A DNA stretch of 37,031 nt from Microcaldota archaeon (lineage in GTDB: Archaea > Micrarchaeota > Micrarchaeia > Micrarchaeales > CABMGC01). This document shows, piece by piece, positions 13,999 through 21,251 of this stretch. Made by a program: the position numbers and the translations under genes. How positions within the stretch are numbered: position 1 is the first letter of the stretch; each line of letters begins with the position of its first letter. The stretch covers positions 1-37,031 of the forward strand of contig JAKAWC010000008.1 in NCBI GenBank assembly GCA_021817125.1, written 5' to 3'. The notes under the pieces are model-generated. The model was not told the origin of the DNA. It did not search any database and worked only from the letters and a program-made list of their open reading frames with translations.

Positions 13999-14011
13999 AA
14001 TGCGAGCGCCG
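13999..14011 (+). repeat. tRNA-proximal attachment-site copy
   Basis: AATGCGAGCGCCG spans the last 11 positions of tRNA-Gly(UCC) and two bases beyond; identical to 6099-6111. Because the crossover segment restores the tRNA 3' end, integration leaves the tRNA intact. Confidence 0.85.
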
Positions 14012-14073
14012 GGATTTGAACCCGGGCCTTCGCCTTGGAGGGGCGAAGTCCTACCAGGCTAGACTACGCTCGC
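14001..14073 (-). tRNA. tRNA-Gly(UCC), integration target
   Basis: 73 nt, folds as a complete cloverleaf: acceptor GCGAGCG/CGCTCGC with discriminator A73, D stem GTCT/GGAC, anticodon stem TCGCC/GGCGA, T arm with TTCAAAT. The anticodon loop reads CCTCCAA, placing UCC at 34-36 but a C at position 33 where U is almost universal. No CCA is encoded. Its D-arm and T-arm closely match the tRNA-Gly(GCC) upstream. It hosts the integrated element at its 3' end. Confidence 0.92.
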
Positions 14074-14114
14074 ATCGATGGAATATATTAATAGCCAAGG
14101 TCTAAAATGCCTTG

Positions 14115-14606
14115 CTACCTTCTCCTCTCTTCCCTCAGAGGGTCGTTGAGCATGGCTTCGATGTTCCCGAGAAAAGCGTCCAGCTCGATGAGCTGCCGCA
14201 GAAAGTGGTCGTCACTCCATGTCTGTAAGCTCGCCGCTGGTGCAGTACCCCTCGGGAAAGAATTCGCATAACTGCCGAATCTCTTCAGTTGTGTGCATAT
14301 ACCTGGCACCTTCTCCTCAACCCCTGCGCCGCCAGTCGCCAAGATATTGGCGATGCCGTTGTCGAAATCCCTGAGCGTCTTGGGCAACTTCAGAATATTG
14401 ATCCTGTCGGAGTAGCTTCTTCCAAGGAACTGCCCTGCCTCTGCGCCGAGCATGCGCCTTATCCTCATATCGTGCTGCGCCGGATGAAGTATCGTGTGTA
14501 TCTCAAGCCTCACGTCCTCCACGATGGCCCTTATCACATGGATATGAGCTTTCGCATGATTGAAGGCGCTCGTCGGCATACCATCGCCAGCCCGCATAGC
14601 ATTCAT
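14115..14606 (-). CDS. Unrecognised helical protein, 163 aa
   Basis: Start ATG 14606 is chosen because a TATA-like box lies 27 nt upstream; TTG 14612 would add two residues. The product is soluble and mostly helical (AFNHAKAHIHVIRAIVEDV, LPKTLRDFDNGIANILATG, FLRQLIELDAFLGNIEAML) and ends in a basic Glu/Arg tail. I recognise no domain. It lies between two tRNA-Gly genes on the same strand. An opposite-strand frame (14289-14669) is probably a shadow. Confidence 0.6.
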   Translation of the reverse strand: MNAMRAGDGMPTSAFNHAKAHIHVIRAIVEDVRLEIHTILHPAQHDMRIRRMLGAEAGQFLGRSYSDRINILKLPKTLRDFDNGIANILATGGAGVEEKVPGICTQLKRFGSYANSFPRGTAPAASLQTWSDDHFLRQLIELDAFLGNIEAMLNDPLREERRR

Positions 14607-14628
14607 GGTCAATCAACCGCTTTTGTGC

Positions 14629-14637
14629 TTTATATAC
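14629..14637 (-). promoter_or_regulatory. TATA-like box upstream of the 163-aa gene
   Basis: Minus-strand GTATATAAAG centred 27 nt before ATG 14606, the spacing of a leaderless archaeal transcript. Confidence 0.65.
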
Positions 14638-14921
14638 GTTCACTTGAGAAAGAGCAGAGGGGTCTTTAGCAGCAGCTACCCGTTACACGGTTCCCGCTGC
14701 AGCATGGCTTTACTAGACGGCCGTCTTTCACGAAGAAGTCTAGAAGGGGATTGTGCCTCCTCATTGCTGTCAACGGCTCTGGAACTGTTTTTGCTAGGGT
14801 GCGTTTCACGGCTTTCCTTTGCTCTCCCATAATACCGCAATTAGAAATGGCGGTTTTGCGATATTTCTGGCTTGCGCGAACTTGTCAGGTAACATCTATC
14901 TGCCTGCCTCATAAAAAGAAG
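14638..14921. other. Gene-free spacer with several hairpins between tRNA-Gly(GCC) and the 163-aa gene
   Basis: No convincing coding frame. There are complementary segments: GCAGC...GCTGC around 14669-14695, CTAGAC...GTCTAG around 14711-14742 with an inner TCTT/AAGA, and ACCGC...GCGGT (14834-14838/14850-14854) followed by TTT on the plus strand. This could be tRNA trailer plus a small non-coding RNA. I could not match it to RNase P, SRP or guide RNA consensus motifs. Confidence 0.35.
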
Positions 14922-14994
14922 TGCGACCGCCGGGATTTGAACCCGGGTTACTACCTTGGCAAGGTAATGTCCTACCAGGCTAGACTACGATCGC
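14922..14994 (-). tRNA. tRNA-Gly(GCC)
   Basis: 73 nt cloverleaf: acceptor GCGATCG/CGGTCGC with A73, D stem GTCT/GGAC, anticodon loop TTGCCAA giving GCC, T arm CGGG/TTCAAAT/CCCG. Position 33 is the normal U. No encoded CCA. Same strand as, and closely related to, tRNA-Gly(UCC) 0.9 kb away. Confidence 0.95.
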
Positions 14995-15084
14995 ACAGAG
15001 ATGATATATGCCCTAAACATTATTAAAAACCCACCTATCTTCGCACAGGGGCAGACACGTCGAAAAACCGAATGCAATATCAAG

Positions 15085-15094
15085 ATATTTAAAG
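15085..15094 (+). promoter_or_regulatory. TATA-like box for the 565-aa gene
   Basis: GATATTTAAAG centred about 55 nt before ATG 15144. Unusually for this window it leaves a leader of about 30 nt, with GGTG at 15132-15135 as a ribosome binding site. Confidence 0.5.
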
Positions 15095-15143
15095 GGGCAG
15101 AATAGACTAACGTACAGGCAGAAATCTACCAGGTGCTACTATC

Positions 15144-16841
15144 ATGGCAACACAATCACCAACAGCAGATGAAACATACGCATCGATAGAACAACGAAGA
15201 GTCATCACCTCCTTGCCCCTTCTTCTCCATGATGGCAAGGTTGTGTCTGAACAATCTGTAAGTGCGGTACTCTCCGCGCTTCAGGCGCATAAGGTGGCGC
15301 TTGTAACGTTCACCGATGAAAGGAGAAAGATCCTGGAAAAGTATAGTGCAGACATTCGGAGCAATGATTCTGCATACTCATCTCATGCCTCAATGTACCT
15401 GCACGGTTTCAAGTCCGATACCGATGCTGGCATTCGAGAAGCAGTATCAAAGGCGAAGTTGATACTAGAAGCTGCGCAGGAATCCGTACGCACAGAGACC
15501 GAAGAGATGACGAAAATTGGTGATAACCTGGTCAAGAGGTTTTATGATGACAATGAGCAGCTGAAGCGTCTTGACGCACTGCTGGAAACCGCAGGCAGAC
15601 GGATGGACGGAACCGCGTCGGACCTCGCCGAATTTCCAACCATTCAGCAGGTATTCAGGGAAAGTGCGGATAGCGCTATCAATGCCCTAGGCAAAGCAAA
15701 GGCTAGCTGGCAGGCGAACGCATCGAAGAGGCAAGTCGCAGAACTATCTGAGACGAGAGAGGCGCTCAGCGTGCACGGTACCTCGGTCAGCAACAGCACA
15801 ACGAATGTCACGCTTAACTTGGAGCGACCTGTTACTATAAGACTTGCCGGAAAGAAGCACGGCGCATGGATCGCTGACAAAGATAAGGAAAAGATAGGTC
15901 TCTCCATAAACTCTGTCAAGATATTTAAGGCCATGAAGGAGGGTGAGGAGCACGACATCGAGATTGATGGCATAGATTATACATTCACTATGGACTGGGC
16001 AAGAGAGTCCCTCTCGGTCCGCACTACAAAGGCAAGTATACTCCGAAAGGCCGGCGAAGACTTGAACTTAGTGTTCGCAGACCTTGAGAAGATGCTCGCA
16101 AGCAGACGACAGAGAAGGGACGAAGAACTGCTCCGGCTTAGCAATGAGGCAATCGGCAGAATGCAGATGATAAGTGCAGATAAGAATGCCGCACTAGTAG
16201 AAGTACAAAGCGCACTCAATGAGTCTTGGAAAACGCTCCTTCAGGCTATAACGGGATATAAAAACATAACAACGGAGATTAACGGTGGGCTAAAGCAATC
16301 CGAGGCACAAGGGAAGCCGATAACTGCAGACACCGCAAAGAGTAGGCTTGAAGCTGGCGTCCAGAGCTTAATGGCGTCATTCGAGATGGTCAGCCCGAGC
16401 AAGCTCGGAGAAGAGACGCCGAAGACCCAGCTTGAAGAGGTCATGAGCGTCAATGTACCATCATTAATAGTGAAGTTGCCATTAGATGACGAAGACACGG
16501 CAAAAAGGGTTGCAGATGCCAGACAAGAAACGATGTTATCCCTCGAGCAGCTGAGGAATGCGACCCACATTCACCTTTCAGAGGTAGTCCAGAAGATTAA
16601 GGACGCATACCGGGGTAAGACTTCCCCGAGCACGCCTATGGGCCAGCCAGAAGCGGAACCAATACGTGAGGTGGAATGGTCCGAGGACGACCTGAGCTGG
16701 GCCGATGTAGCATCATCCAGCAGCCCCCCAGCGACCGAGCTAAAGCAGGCAGCGAGAAGAGGAGACAGTCCCGCTACCGTTCCTGCCCCGACTCCCCAGA
16801 CTACGCCAACAGCCAATGCGAAAGTGGTTTCTGCCAAGTGA
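15144..16841 (+). CDS. Large unrecognised coiled-coil protein, 565 aa
   Basis: ATG 15144 is supported by GGTG nine nt upstream and a TATA-like box. There is no signal peptide or transmembrane segment. Long helical stretches with heptad character flank a beta-rich centre (about residues 220-300: STTNVTLNLERPVTIRLAG, DIEIDGIDYTFTMDWARESL). The last 80 residues are low-complexity, rich in Ser, Pro, Ala and Thr (PATVPAPTPQTTPTANAK) with an acidic patch (EWSEDDLSWAD). The arrangement resembles a cytoskeletal or scaffolding protein with a disordered tail, but I recognise no family. It stands alone between the tRNAs and the next small gene. Confidence 0.75.
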   Translation: MATQSPTADETYASIEQRRVITSLPLLLHDGKVVSEQSVSAVLSALQAHKVALVTFTDERRKILEKYSADIRSNDSAYSSHASMYLHGFKSDTDAGIREAVSKAKLILEAAQESVRTETEEMTKIGDNLVKRFYDDNEQLKRLDALLETAGRRMDGTASDLAEFPTIQQVFRESADSAINALGKAKASWQANASKRQVAELSETREALSVHGTSVSNSTTNVTLNLERPVTIRLAGKKHGAWIADKDKEKIGLSINSVKIFKAMKEGEEHDIEIDGIDYTFTMDWARESLSVRTTKASILRKAGEDLNLVFADLEKMLASRRQRRDEELLRLSNEAIGRMQMISADKNAALVEVQSALNESWKTLLQAITGYKNITTEINGGLKQSEAQGKPITADTAKSRLEAGVQSLMASFEMVSPSKLGEETPKTQLEEVMSVNVPSLIVKLPLDDEDTAKRVADARQETMLSLEQLRNATHIHLSEVVQKIKDAYRGKTSPSTPMGQPEAEPIREVEWSEDDLSWADVASSSSPPATELKQAARRGDSPATVPAPTPQTTPTANAKVVSAK

Positions 16842-16988
16842 GTCAGCCGAGCGGACTGCGGACAAATTCTATTTTTTTGCCTAATCCTCTCCGCTTTCGT
16901 CCAAGAAAGTCCATATCCGGGAACAACAGATATATACACGCGCCTATTCCATTTAAGTGTAACTGAGAATAGAATAAAAGGAATCCCC

Positions 16989-17225
16989 ATGCCTAGCATA
17001 GACATACTGGACCTCAGAAAGATCAGGCTGTACGACAAGATGTCGTCCCTGCTTAAAGAGGGCTATCACATAGTGAAATCCGAGAGCAGAGGCTACAAGG
17101 AGTACATCACCGTGCACAAGCCACCGAAGGAGACAAAGATAGTCATCCTCGAGCCTTTCAAGAAAGCAGGGGAGACTATCGAAAAGCTCCTAGAGGAGGG
17201 CGAATCCGGAGAGGTCCTGGACTAA
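16989..17225 (+). CDS. Small protein of a paralogous family (LDILD...EYxTV), 78 aa
   Basis: ATG 16989 has AAGGA 6 nt upstream and a TATA-like ATTTAAG near 16954. The sequence MPSIDILDLRKIRLYDKMSS, LLKEGYHIVKSESRGYKEYI, TVHKPPKETKIVILEPF aligns well with the 25894-26148 product (LDILDRRRLRLYQRM, GYCIVETRSKGHREYVTV). The predicted fold is a helix followed by a three-stranded sheet. Two copies in one window suggest a lineage-specific family; function unknown. It converges on the folA gene. Confidence 0.8.
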   Translation: MPSIDILDLRKIRLYDKMSSLLKEGYHIVKSESRGYKEYITVHKPPKETKIVILEPFKKAGETIEKLLEEGESGEVLD

Positions 17226-17234
17226 GCTGCCGAG

Positions 17235-17705
17235 TCAAGGCACTGCCTTTCGTGAGTAGAGCACATGCTCGAACTCGCCCATATCCTCCCGTGAGACCTC
17301 CGTCCATTCCTTCTTGCTTATCTCTGGGAAGAACTTGTCACCATCAAAGTCCTTCTTTATGTACGAAATGTGAAGTCGATCGGCCATGCCAATCGTCTGC
17401 GCGAAGAGGCTCTCCCCTCCGATGAAGAATATCTCTTTGCCATAAGCCTCCGCTTTTGTGATTGCGGTTTCGAGGCTGGGACAGACATCCGCCCCGTCTA
17501 CGCGCTGCATCGTCTTGCTGAGGATTATATTGTGCCTGTCGGGCAGAACCCTGCCTATGGACTCAAAAGTCTTCCTACCCATGATTACAGTGTTCCCAGC
17601 GGTGAGTTTTTTGAACAGTGCAAGCTCGCCCTTGATGTGCCATGGGGTGGCATTTGACTTCCCTATGACCCTGTCCTTGGTCATGGAAGCGATTATGGAG
17701 CGCAT
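17235..17705 (-). CDS. folA: Dihydrofolate reductase
   Basis: NADPH-dependent reduction of dihydrofolate to tetrahydrofolate; 156 residues, the normal length. Motifs: IIASMTKDRVIGKSNATPWH, LALFKKLTAGNTVIMGRKTF, ESIGRVLPDRHNIILS and the cofactor-binding FFIGGESLF. The substrate acidic residue is Glu in HIKGELALF. It lies 4 bp downstream of the ATP-grasp ligase gene and 35 bp further from the LUD gene, all on the minus strand, as one operon. Archaeal folA is patchily distributed, so the presence of tetrahydrofolate rather than only methanopterin is suggested. Confidence 0.96.
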   Translation of the reverse strand: MRSIIASMTKDRVIGKSNATPWHIKGELALFKKLTAGNTVIMGRKTFESIGRVLPDRHNIILSKTMQRVDGADVCPSLETAITKAEAYGKEIFFIGGESLFAQTIGMADRLHISYIKKDFDGDKFFPEISKKEWTEVSREDMGEFEHVLYSRKAVP

Positions 17706-17709
17706 CGCG

Positions 17710-18612
17710 TCACTCCTTTATTTTGCTGATCAGGTGCTTGACTATGTGCTCTGCAGGGTTTACCTTTGTCGCGATCTTGAATCCCTGCCATGAGATTGAC
17801 GGGTTCGCTTCCAGGACATAGTAGCCGTCCTTTGTCTCTGCGATGTCTATCCCTGCATACTCAAGGCCTAATGCATGCGAGGTCTTGACTGCCAGCTCTT
17901 CCAGTTCCGAATTAAGCTTTGCTGGCAGCGGGGCAGCGCCCTGGGCGATGTTGCTTTTCCATTCTTCCCCCTTCCTGAACTCTCCTCCAATCACCTGCCC
18001 CCCCACGACTATTATCCTGAAGTCGCCGCCGCCCTTCTTCTCCAGGAACTTCTGGACGTAGATGGGCTTGCTGAGATTTGTGAAGTAACTGAAGATGTGC
18101 ATTGCAACGTCTGCGTCGTTCACCCTGAACACCCCGAATCCCATCGCACCCCTGAGCTGCTTGACGACAGCCTCCTTGTACTCCTTGACTGCGTTGTATG
18201 CAATGAACATGTTCTCCGTGGACACCGTCTCCGGCACCGGGATTCCGTGTTTTGCGAGTACTATGAACGAATGCAGCTTGTCGCTGGCGCAGAGCCACGC
18301 GCTGAGAGGGTTGATGACTGGCATGCCCTTCTGTTCCATCGCGCTGACGCACCAGAGCCGCGACCCAAACTGCTCGAAGTCCTTGATGAAGCCCAAGTGC
18401 CTAAGTATTGCGCCATCAACATTCACGGGTTCCATCTTGTCGCGAGATATTATCTGGGAGAGTAAAATCCCCTTTTTGTTTATGCGGACTCCCATGTTAT
18501 CTACGTAGATGTTCTTTGCCTTGTGGCCCAGCGCAGAGATTGCGTTCTGGAGGTCTTCGATGTCCCTGTTGTTGTACTCGACCTCATACGGCCTGATTAA
18601 ACCGATATCCAT
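17710..18612 (-). CDS. RimK-type ATP-grasp amino-acid ligase (MptN/CofF-like)
   Basis: 300 residues from ATG 18612; GTG 18648 would add twelve residues unlike the family. ATP-grasp features: SDKLHSFIVLAKHGIPVPET, the lysine strand EAVVKQLRGAMGFGVFRV, FLEKKGGGDFRIIVVGGQVI and the metal-binding LEANPSISWQGF (Glu-x-Asn). Relatives join glutamate or lysine to carboxylates: RimK on ribosomal S6, LysX on LysW, CofF on F420, MptN on tetrahydromethanopterin. Position immediately upstream of folA makes a pterin or folate glutamate ligase attractive. That substrate is inference; the enzyme class is clear. Confidence 0.9.
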   Translation of the reverse strand: MDIGLIRPYEVEYNNRDIEDLQNAISALGHKAKNIYVDNMGVRINKKGILLSQIISRDKMEPVNVDGAILRHLGFIKDFEQFGSRLWCVSAMEQKGMPVINPLSAWLCASDKLHSFIVLAKHGIPVPETVSTENMFIAYNAVKEYKEAVVKQLRGAMGFGVFRVNDADVAMHIFSYFTNLSKPIYVQKFLEKKGGGDFRIIVVGGQVIGGEFRKGEEWKSNIAQGAAPLPAKLNSELEELAVKTSHALGLEYAGIDIAETKDGYYVLEANPSISWQGFKIATKVNPAEHIVKHLISKIKE

Positions 18613-18683
18613 AGAACCAGCTAGGTTATTGCATATGCATCCTTTCACAATATATAAAAATACTATAAAATGCGACCTTCCAG

Positions 18684-19292
18684 TCAGAAACCGAGCCTCT
18701 CCTTCACGAAGATTACAGTTACCCTGCCCACGGCGGATTCCCTGTTGATTATCGCCATCTTCGAGACAAAGCTTCCCGTCCCATACGCCTTCTTTGCGCG
18801 TTCGTTCTCAAGCGGCAGGGTGTATTCATATATGCGCTTCATTCCCTGATCGAGGTTCTTCACTATCTTCTGCGTGCCGACAATCCAGATGACGTGTGCT
18901 GCACCGTAAAGATATGCCGGAAGCTGGCTGCCGGATTGCGATGCCACCATGACCTGCCCATCTTCCGTTACTGCATGTACGCTGCCCACAACCCAGTCCG
19001 GCACTGCACCGAGACTCTTCATCTCTTTCTGGTGCGTGTTCCGGCTCATCTGGGAAAGCCTTTTCCTGACAGAGTCGTACCTTCCAGAGTCATTCAGTTC
19101 CTTCGTAAGACCTATGGTATCAACCGTAGTGGACGTGACAGTAAACACTTCTGCGCCCTCCGGGATGAGTTCGACAGCCTTCTTTTTCGCATCCTCCTCA
19201 TTCTCTGAGATTATAACCTCGATTCCATTTGCACCTAGAGCCTTCTCAGCGGCTTTCAACGACTTTGCGTCAGCCAGTTCATCCCACGCCAT
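18684..19292 (-). CDS. LUD-domain protein (LutC/YkgG-like, DUF162)
   Basis: 202 residues from ATG 19292, first gene of the operon with the ATP-grasp ligase and folA. Motifs: EVIISENEEDAKKKAVELIP, VTSTTVDTIGL, then GSVHAVTEDGQVMVASQSGS, QLPAYLYGAAHVIWIVGTQK and YTLPLENERAKKAYG, the characteristic LUD C-terminal half. Bacterial LutC works in lactate oxidation, but no lutA/lutB genes are here. The fold is related to 5-formyltetrahydrofolate cyclo-ligase, which gives the folate neighbourhood some meaning. A TATA-like box is 27 nt upstream, so the message is probably leaderless. Confidence 0.9.
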   Translation of the reverse strand: MAWDELADAKSLKAAEKALGANGIEVIISENEEDAKKKAVELIPEGAEVFTVTSTTVDTIGLTKELNDSGRYDSVRKRLSQMSRNTHQKEMKSLGAVPDWVVGSVHAVTEDGQVMVASQSGSQLPAYLYGAAHVIWIVGTQKIVKNLDQGMKRIYEYTLPLENERAKKAYGTGSFVSKMAIINRESAVGRVTVIFVKERLGF

Positions 19293-19313
19293 AATATTAT
19301 TATAAACCTAAAG

Positions 19314-19324
19314 AAATATAAAGA
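19314..19324 (-). promoter_or_regulatory. TATA-like box of the LUD-ligase-folA operon
   Basis: Minus-strand CTTTATATTTC centred 27 nt before ATG 19292. Confidence 0.6.
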
Positions 19325-19386
19325 AAAGGAAAACAAATCACAAGCACTAAATATTCCAGATAGTCATGTTACTCGGTGCTTGAACA

Positions 19387-20322
19387 ATGGGTCGTCTGGT
19401 CTGTGATAAGGTAACAAAGGTCTACGGAAAGGGTGCCACCGCGCTCGACAAGGTCAGCTTTAACGTCCCAGCCAGCGGCATATTCGCACTCATAGGCAGG
19501 AACGGTGCAGGAAAGACCACACTCGTCCGGATACTCACCACAGAGCTAATGCTCAGCTCCGGAAAAGCGACGATAGACGGGGTCGACGTGACAAATGATC
19601 CGAGCACCATCCGGGACATGGTCGCAATAGTGCCGCAGGAGGCCAGGCTGCTCATGTGGACCACACCAAAGCAGTTTATACTTGCGTATCTATTATATCG
19701 AGGCTACGGCTACAAAGAGGCGGTCGAGAGAGCTGCAGAAGCGGTGAAGAGGGTCAAGATAGAGAAGTTCGCCGACAAGCAGAGCCAGCACCTGTCTGGG
19801 GGCACTAAGAGGAAGGCGCTGGTCGCAGCGGTAATTGCCGCCGAAGCCAAGATACTATTCCTGGACGAGCCCACCACGGGCCTTGATCCGATATCGAGAG
19901 GGGAGCTCTGGGCGATGCTCAATCAGCTCAAGAAGGATCACTTCATCTTCCTGACGACCCATTATCTGGAAGAGGCTGAGCGGCTTGCCGATATGATCGG
20001 CATTATAGAAGACGGGAAGCTCCTCGCCATCGGCACCCTCGACAATCTCAGGAAGAAGGTCAAGCACGAGTACAGCGTCAGGATACTGCAGAAAGGTATA
20101 AACGTTCGACTGAGGGAGGGAGAGGTGGTCACTGGGCTAGACGGGCACAGGCAGATACTAACCACGGAGAGGGAAGCGAACAGGATATCCCAGGGCCTGA
20201 TAAAGAGGGGCATAAGGTTCTCCAGCAGTCCCATCTCGCTCGAGGAGATATTTTACTACCTGACCAAGAAATCAATAGATATAGCTGATGAAGAGAAGGA
20301 GGGCAATGGCGGTTGGCAATAA
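19387..20322 (+). CDS. ABC transporter ATP-binding protein (ABC-2 exporter type)
   Basis: 311 residues. Walker A GRNGAGKTT (37-45), Q-loop VPQEARL, signature LSGGTKRK (136-143), Walker B LFLDEP (157-162) and D-loop TTGLDP, H-loop LTTHYLEEAERL. The C-terminal 90 residues form the usual DrrA/CcmA-like extension. It overlaps the permease gene downstream, so the pair forms an exporter; substrate (lipid, drug or polysaccharide) is unknown. A lysine in place of Gln after the signature (LSGGTKRK rather than LSGGQ) is normal for this subfamily. Confidence 0.94.
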   Translation: MGRLVCDKVTKVYGKGATALDKVSFNVPASGIFALIGRNGAGKTTLVRILTTELMLSSGKATIDGVDVTNDPSTIRDMVAIVPQEARLLMWTTPKQFILAYLLYRGYGYKEAVERAAEAVKRVKIEKFADKQSQHLSGGTKRKALVAAVIAAEAKILFLDEPTTGLDPISRGELWAMLNQLKKDHFIFLTTHYLEEAERLADMIGIIEDGKLLAIGTLDNLRKKVKHEYSVRILQKGINVRLREGEVVTGLDGHRQILTTEREANRISQGLIKRGIRFSSSPISLEEIFYYLTKKSIDIADEEKEGNGGWQ

Positions 20323-21064
20323 GCGCAAAAGCATATCCAGCCAGATACTGGCATCGATACTCGTGAGTGCAATCTATCCCATGCAGAACTTTCCCATAAT
20401 GCTCATCAACGCGATGCTCGCCCCATTCTCTTTCCTGCTGGTGATAACGTTCATAAGCCACGGCACACTGCTGGGCGTTGCGATAATAGGTGCCCTTGTC
20501 ATGACGACAGTCTCGGCAGGCATGGCGCTGCAGGCGGACCTGTCGCACTTCAAGAACGACATACGTCTGCAGGACATGGTCGTCAGTTCTCCGACTTCTG
20601 CCATCGTGTATATAATAGGCATGGGGCTGTCGGAACTGATATACTTCCTGCCGAACATCATCATCCTGGCGATACTGGCGGTGATATTCATGAACCTGAC
20701 CGCGACGGCAGTGCTGACCATAGCCGTCGTCATGACGATAATGTTCATCTTCTCGATAACGCTCTCGTTCATGCTCTCGACGCTGACTGTCGATATAATC
20801 CAGAGCTGGGCGTTCACCAACATGGTCTCGACCCTGCTCTCCACGCTGCCGCCGGTCTACTATCCTATAACCTACATACCGATGCCATGGCGATACCTTG
20901 CGTACCTCTCGCCGACGACATACGCAGCCCAGCTAGCGCAGTCCGCGGCAGGCTTCATAGCCCTGTCCCCAACAAATATCCTGGCGGACTGGGTGATACT
21001 GGTGGTAGTCGCAATCGTCATGCTAATCATAGGGGTCAAGAGGACCAGGTGGAGAGAACCTTAA
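20306..21064 (+). CDS. ABC-2 type transporter permease
   Basis: 252 residues from ATG 20306, placed just after AGGAGGG; ATG 20288 would add six residues. It overlaps the ATPase gene. Six hydrophobic segments alternate with short loops (FSFLLVITFISHGTLLGVAI, IIILAILAVIF, VLTIAVVMTIMFIFSITLSF, WVILVVVAIVMLIIGV), and the ABC-2 signature region LPPVYYPITYIPMPWRYLAY is intact. It is the membrane half of the exporter. It ends 19 bp before the tRNA-Phe 3' end on the opposite strand. Confidence 0.92.
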   Translation: MAVGNKRKSISSQILASILVSAIYPMQNFPIMLINAMLAPFSFLLVITFISHGTLLGVAIIGALVMTTVSAGMALQADLSHFKNDIRLQDMVVSSPTSAIVYIIGMGLSELIYFLPNIIILAILAVIFMNLTATAVLTIAVVMTIMFIFSITLSFMLSTLTVDIIQSWAFTNMVSTLLSTLPPVYYPITYIPMPWRYLAYLSPTTYAAQLAQSAAGFIALSPTNILADWVILVVVAIVMLIIGVKRTRWREP

Positions 21065-21082
21065 CTCCAGAAAGAGCAGGAT

Positions 21083-21154
21083 TGCCGCAGGCTGGATTTG
21101 AACCGGCAACCTTCCCGTCTTCAGCGGGACGCGCTCCCGTTGCGCCACTGCGGC
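21083..21154 (-). tRNA. tRNA-Phe(GAA)
   Basis: 72 nt: acceptor GCCGCAG/CTGCGGC with A73, D stem GCGC/GCGC, anticodon stem TCCCG/CGGGA with loop CTGAAGA giving GAA. The T stem is GCCGG/CCAGC, with a C-A mismatch at 51-63. No encoded CCA, no intron. Confidence 0.94.
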
Positions 21155-21251
21155 ATAATGCGGTATTACTTGTGGACTAAAGACTATTTAAACGTTCCTA
21201 GCTTGCTTTCCCCTCGGCGGAGAAACTCTTTTAGCTGTGTGATGAGATAAC

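Larger units (their letters stand above)
6099..14011. mobile_element. Integrated tRNA-Gly-targeting element, about 7.9 kb
   Basis: The 13 bases AATGCGAGCGCCG occur as a direct repeat at 6099-6111 and 13999-14011. The right copy is the 3' end of tRNA-Gly(UCC); the left copy is an orphan tRNA-end fragment. A tyrosine integrase (12720-13925) sits directly inside the tRNA-proximal end, as is usual for tRNA-targeted archaeal elements. Between the repeats are restriction-modification, regulatory, membrane and ATPase genes, and composition differs from the flanks (AT-rich stretches plus a GC-rich structured block). The integrase gene is intact, so excision may still be possible. No replication initiator or capsid gene was recognised. 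An integrated plasmid or minimal conjugative element is more likely than a classical virus, but this is inference. Confidence 0.85.

Noticed and set aside
14289-14669. 126-codon plus-strand frame opposite the 163-aa gene
   Set aside because: The minus frame has a TATA box at leaderless spacing and more natural composition; the plus frame is rich in Cys, His and Arg shadow residues.
14638-14921. RNase P RNA or SRP RNA
   Set aside because: I looked for the P4 GAGGAAAGUCC core, ACAGAA and the SRP helix 8 GGUCAGG/GGAAGGAAGCAGCC motifs on both strands and found none convincingly.
18684-19292. Lactate utilisation protein LutC
   Set aside because: No lutA or lutB genes are nearby; only the LUD domain assignment is safe.
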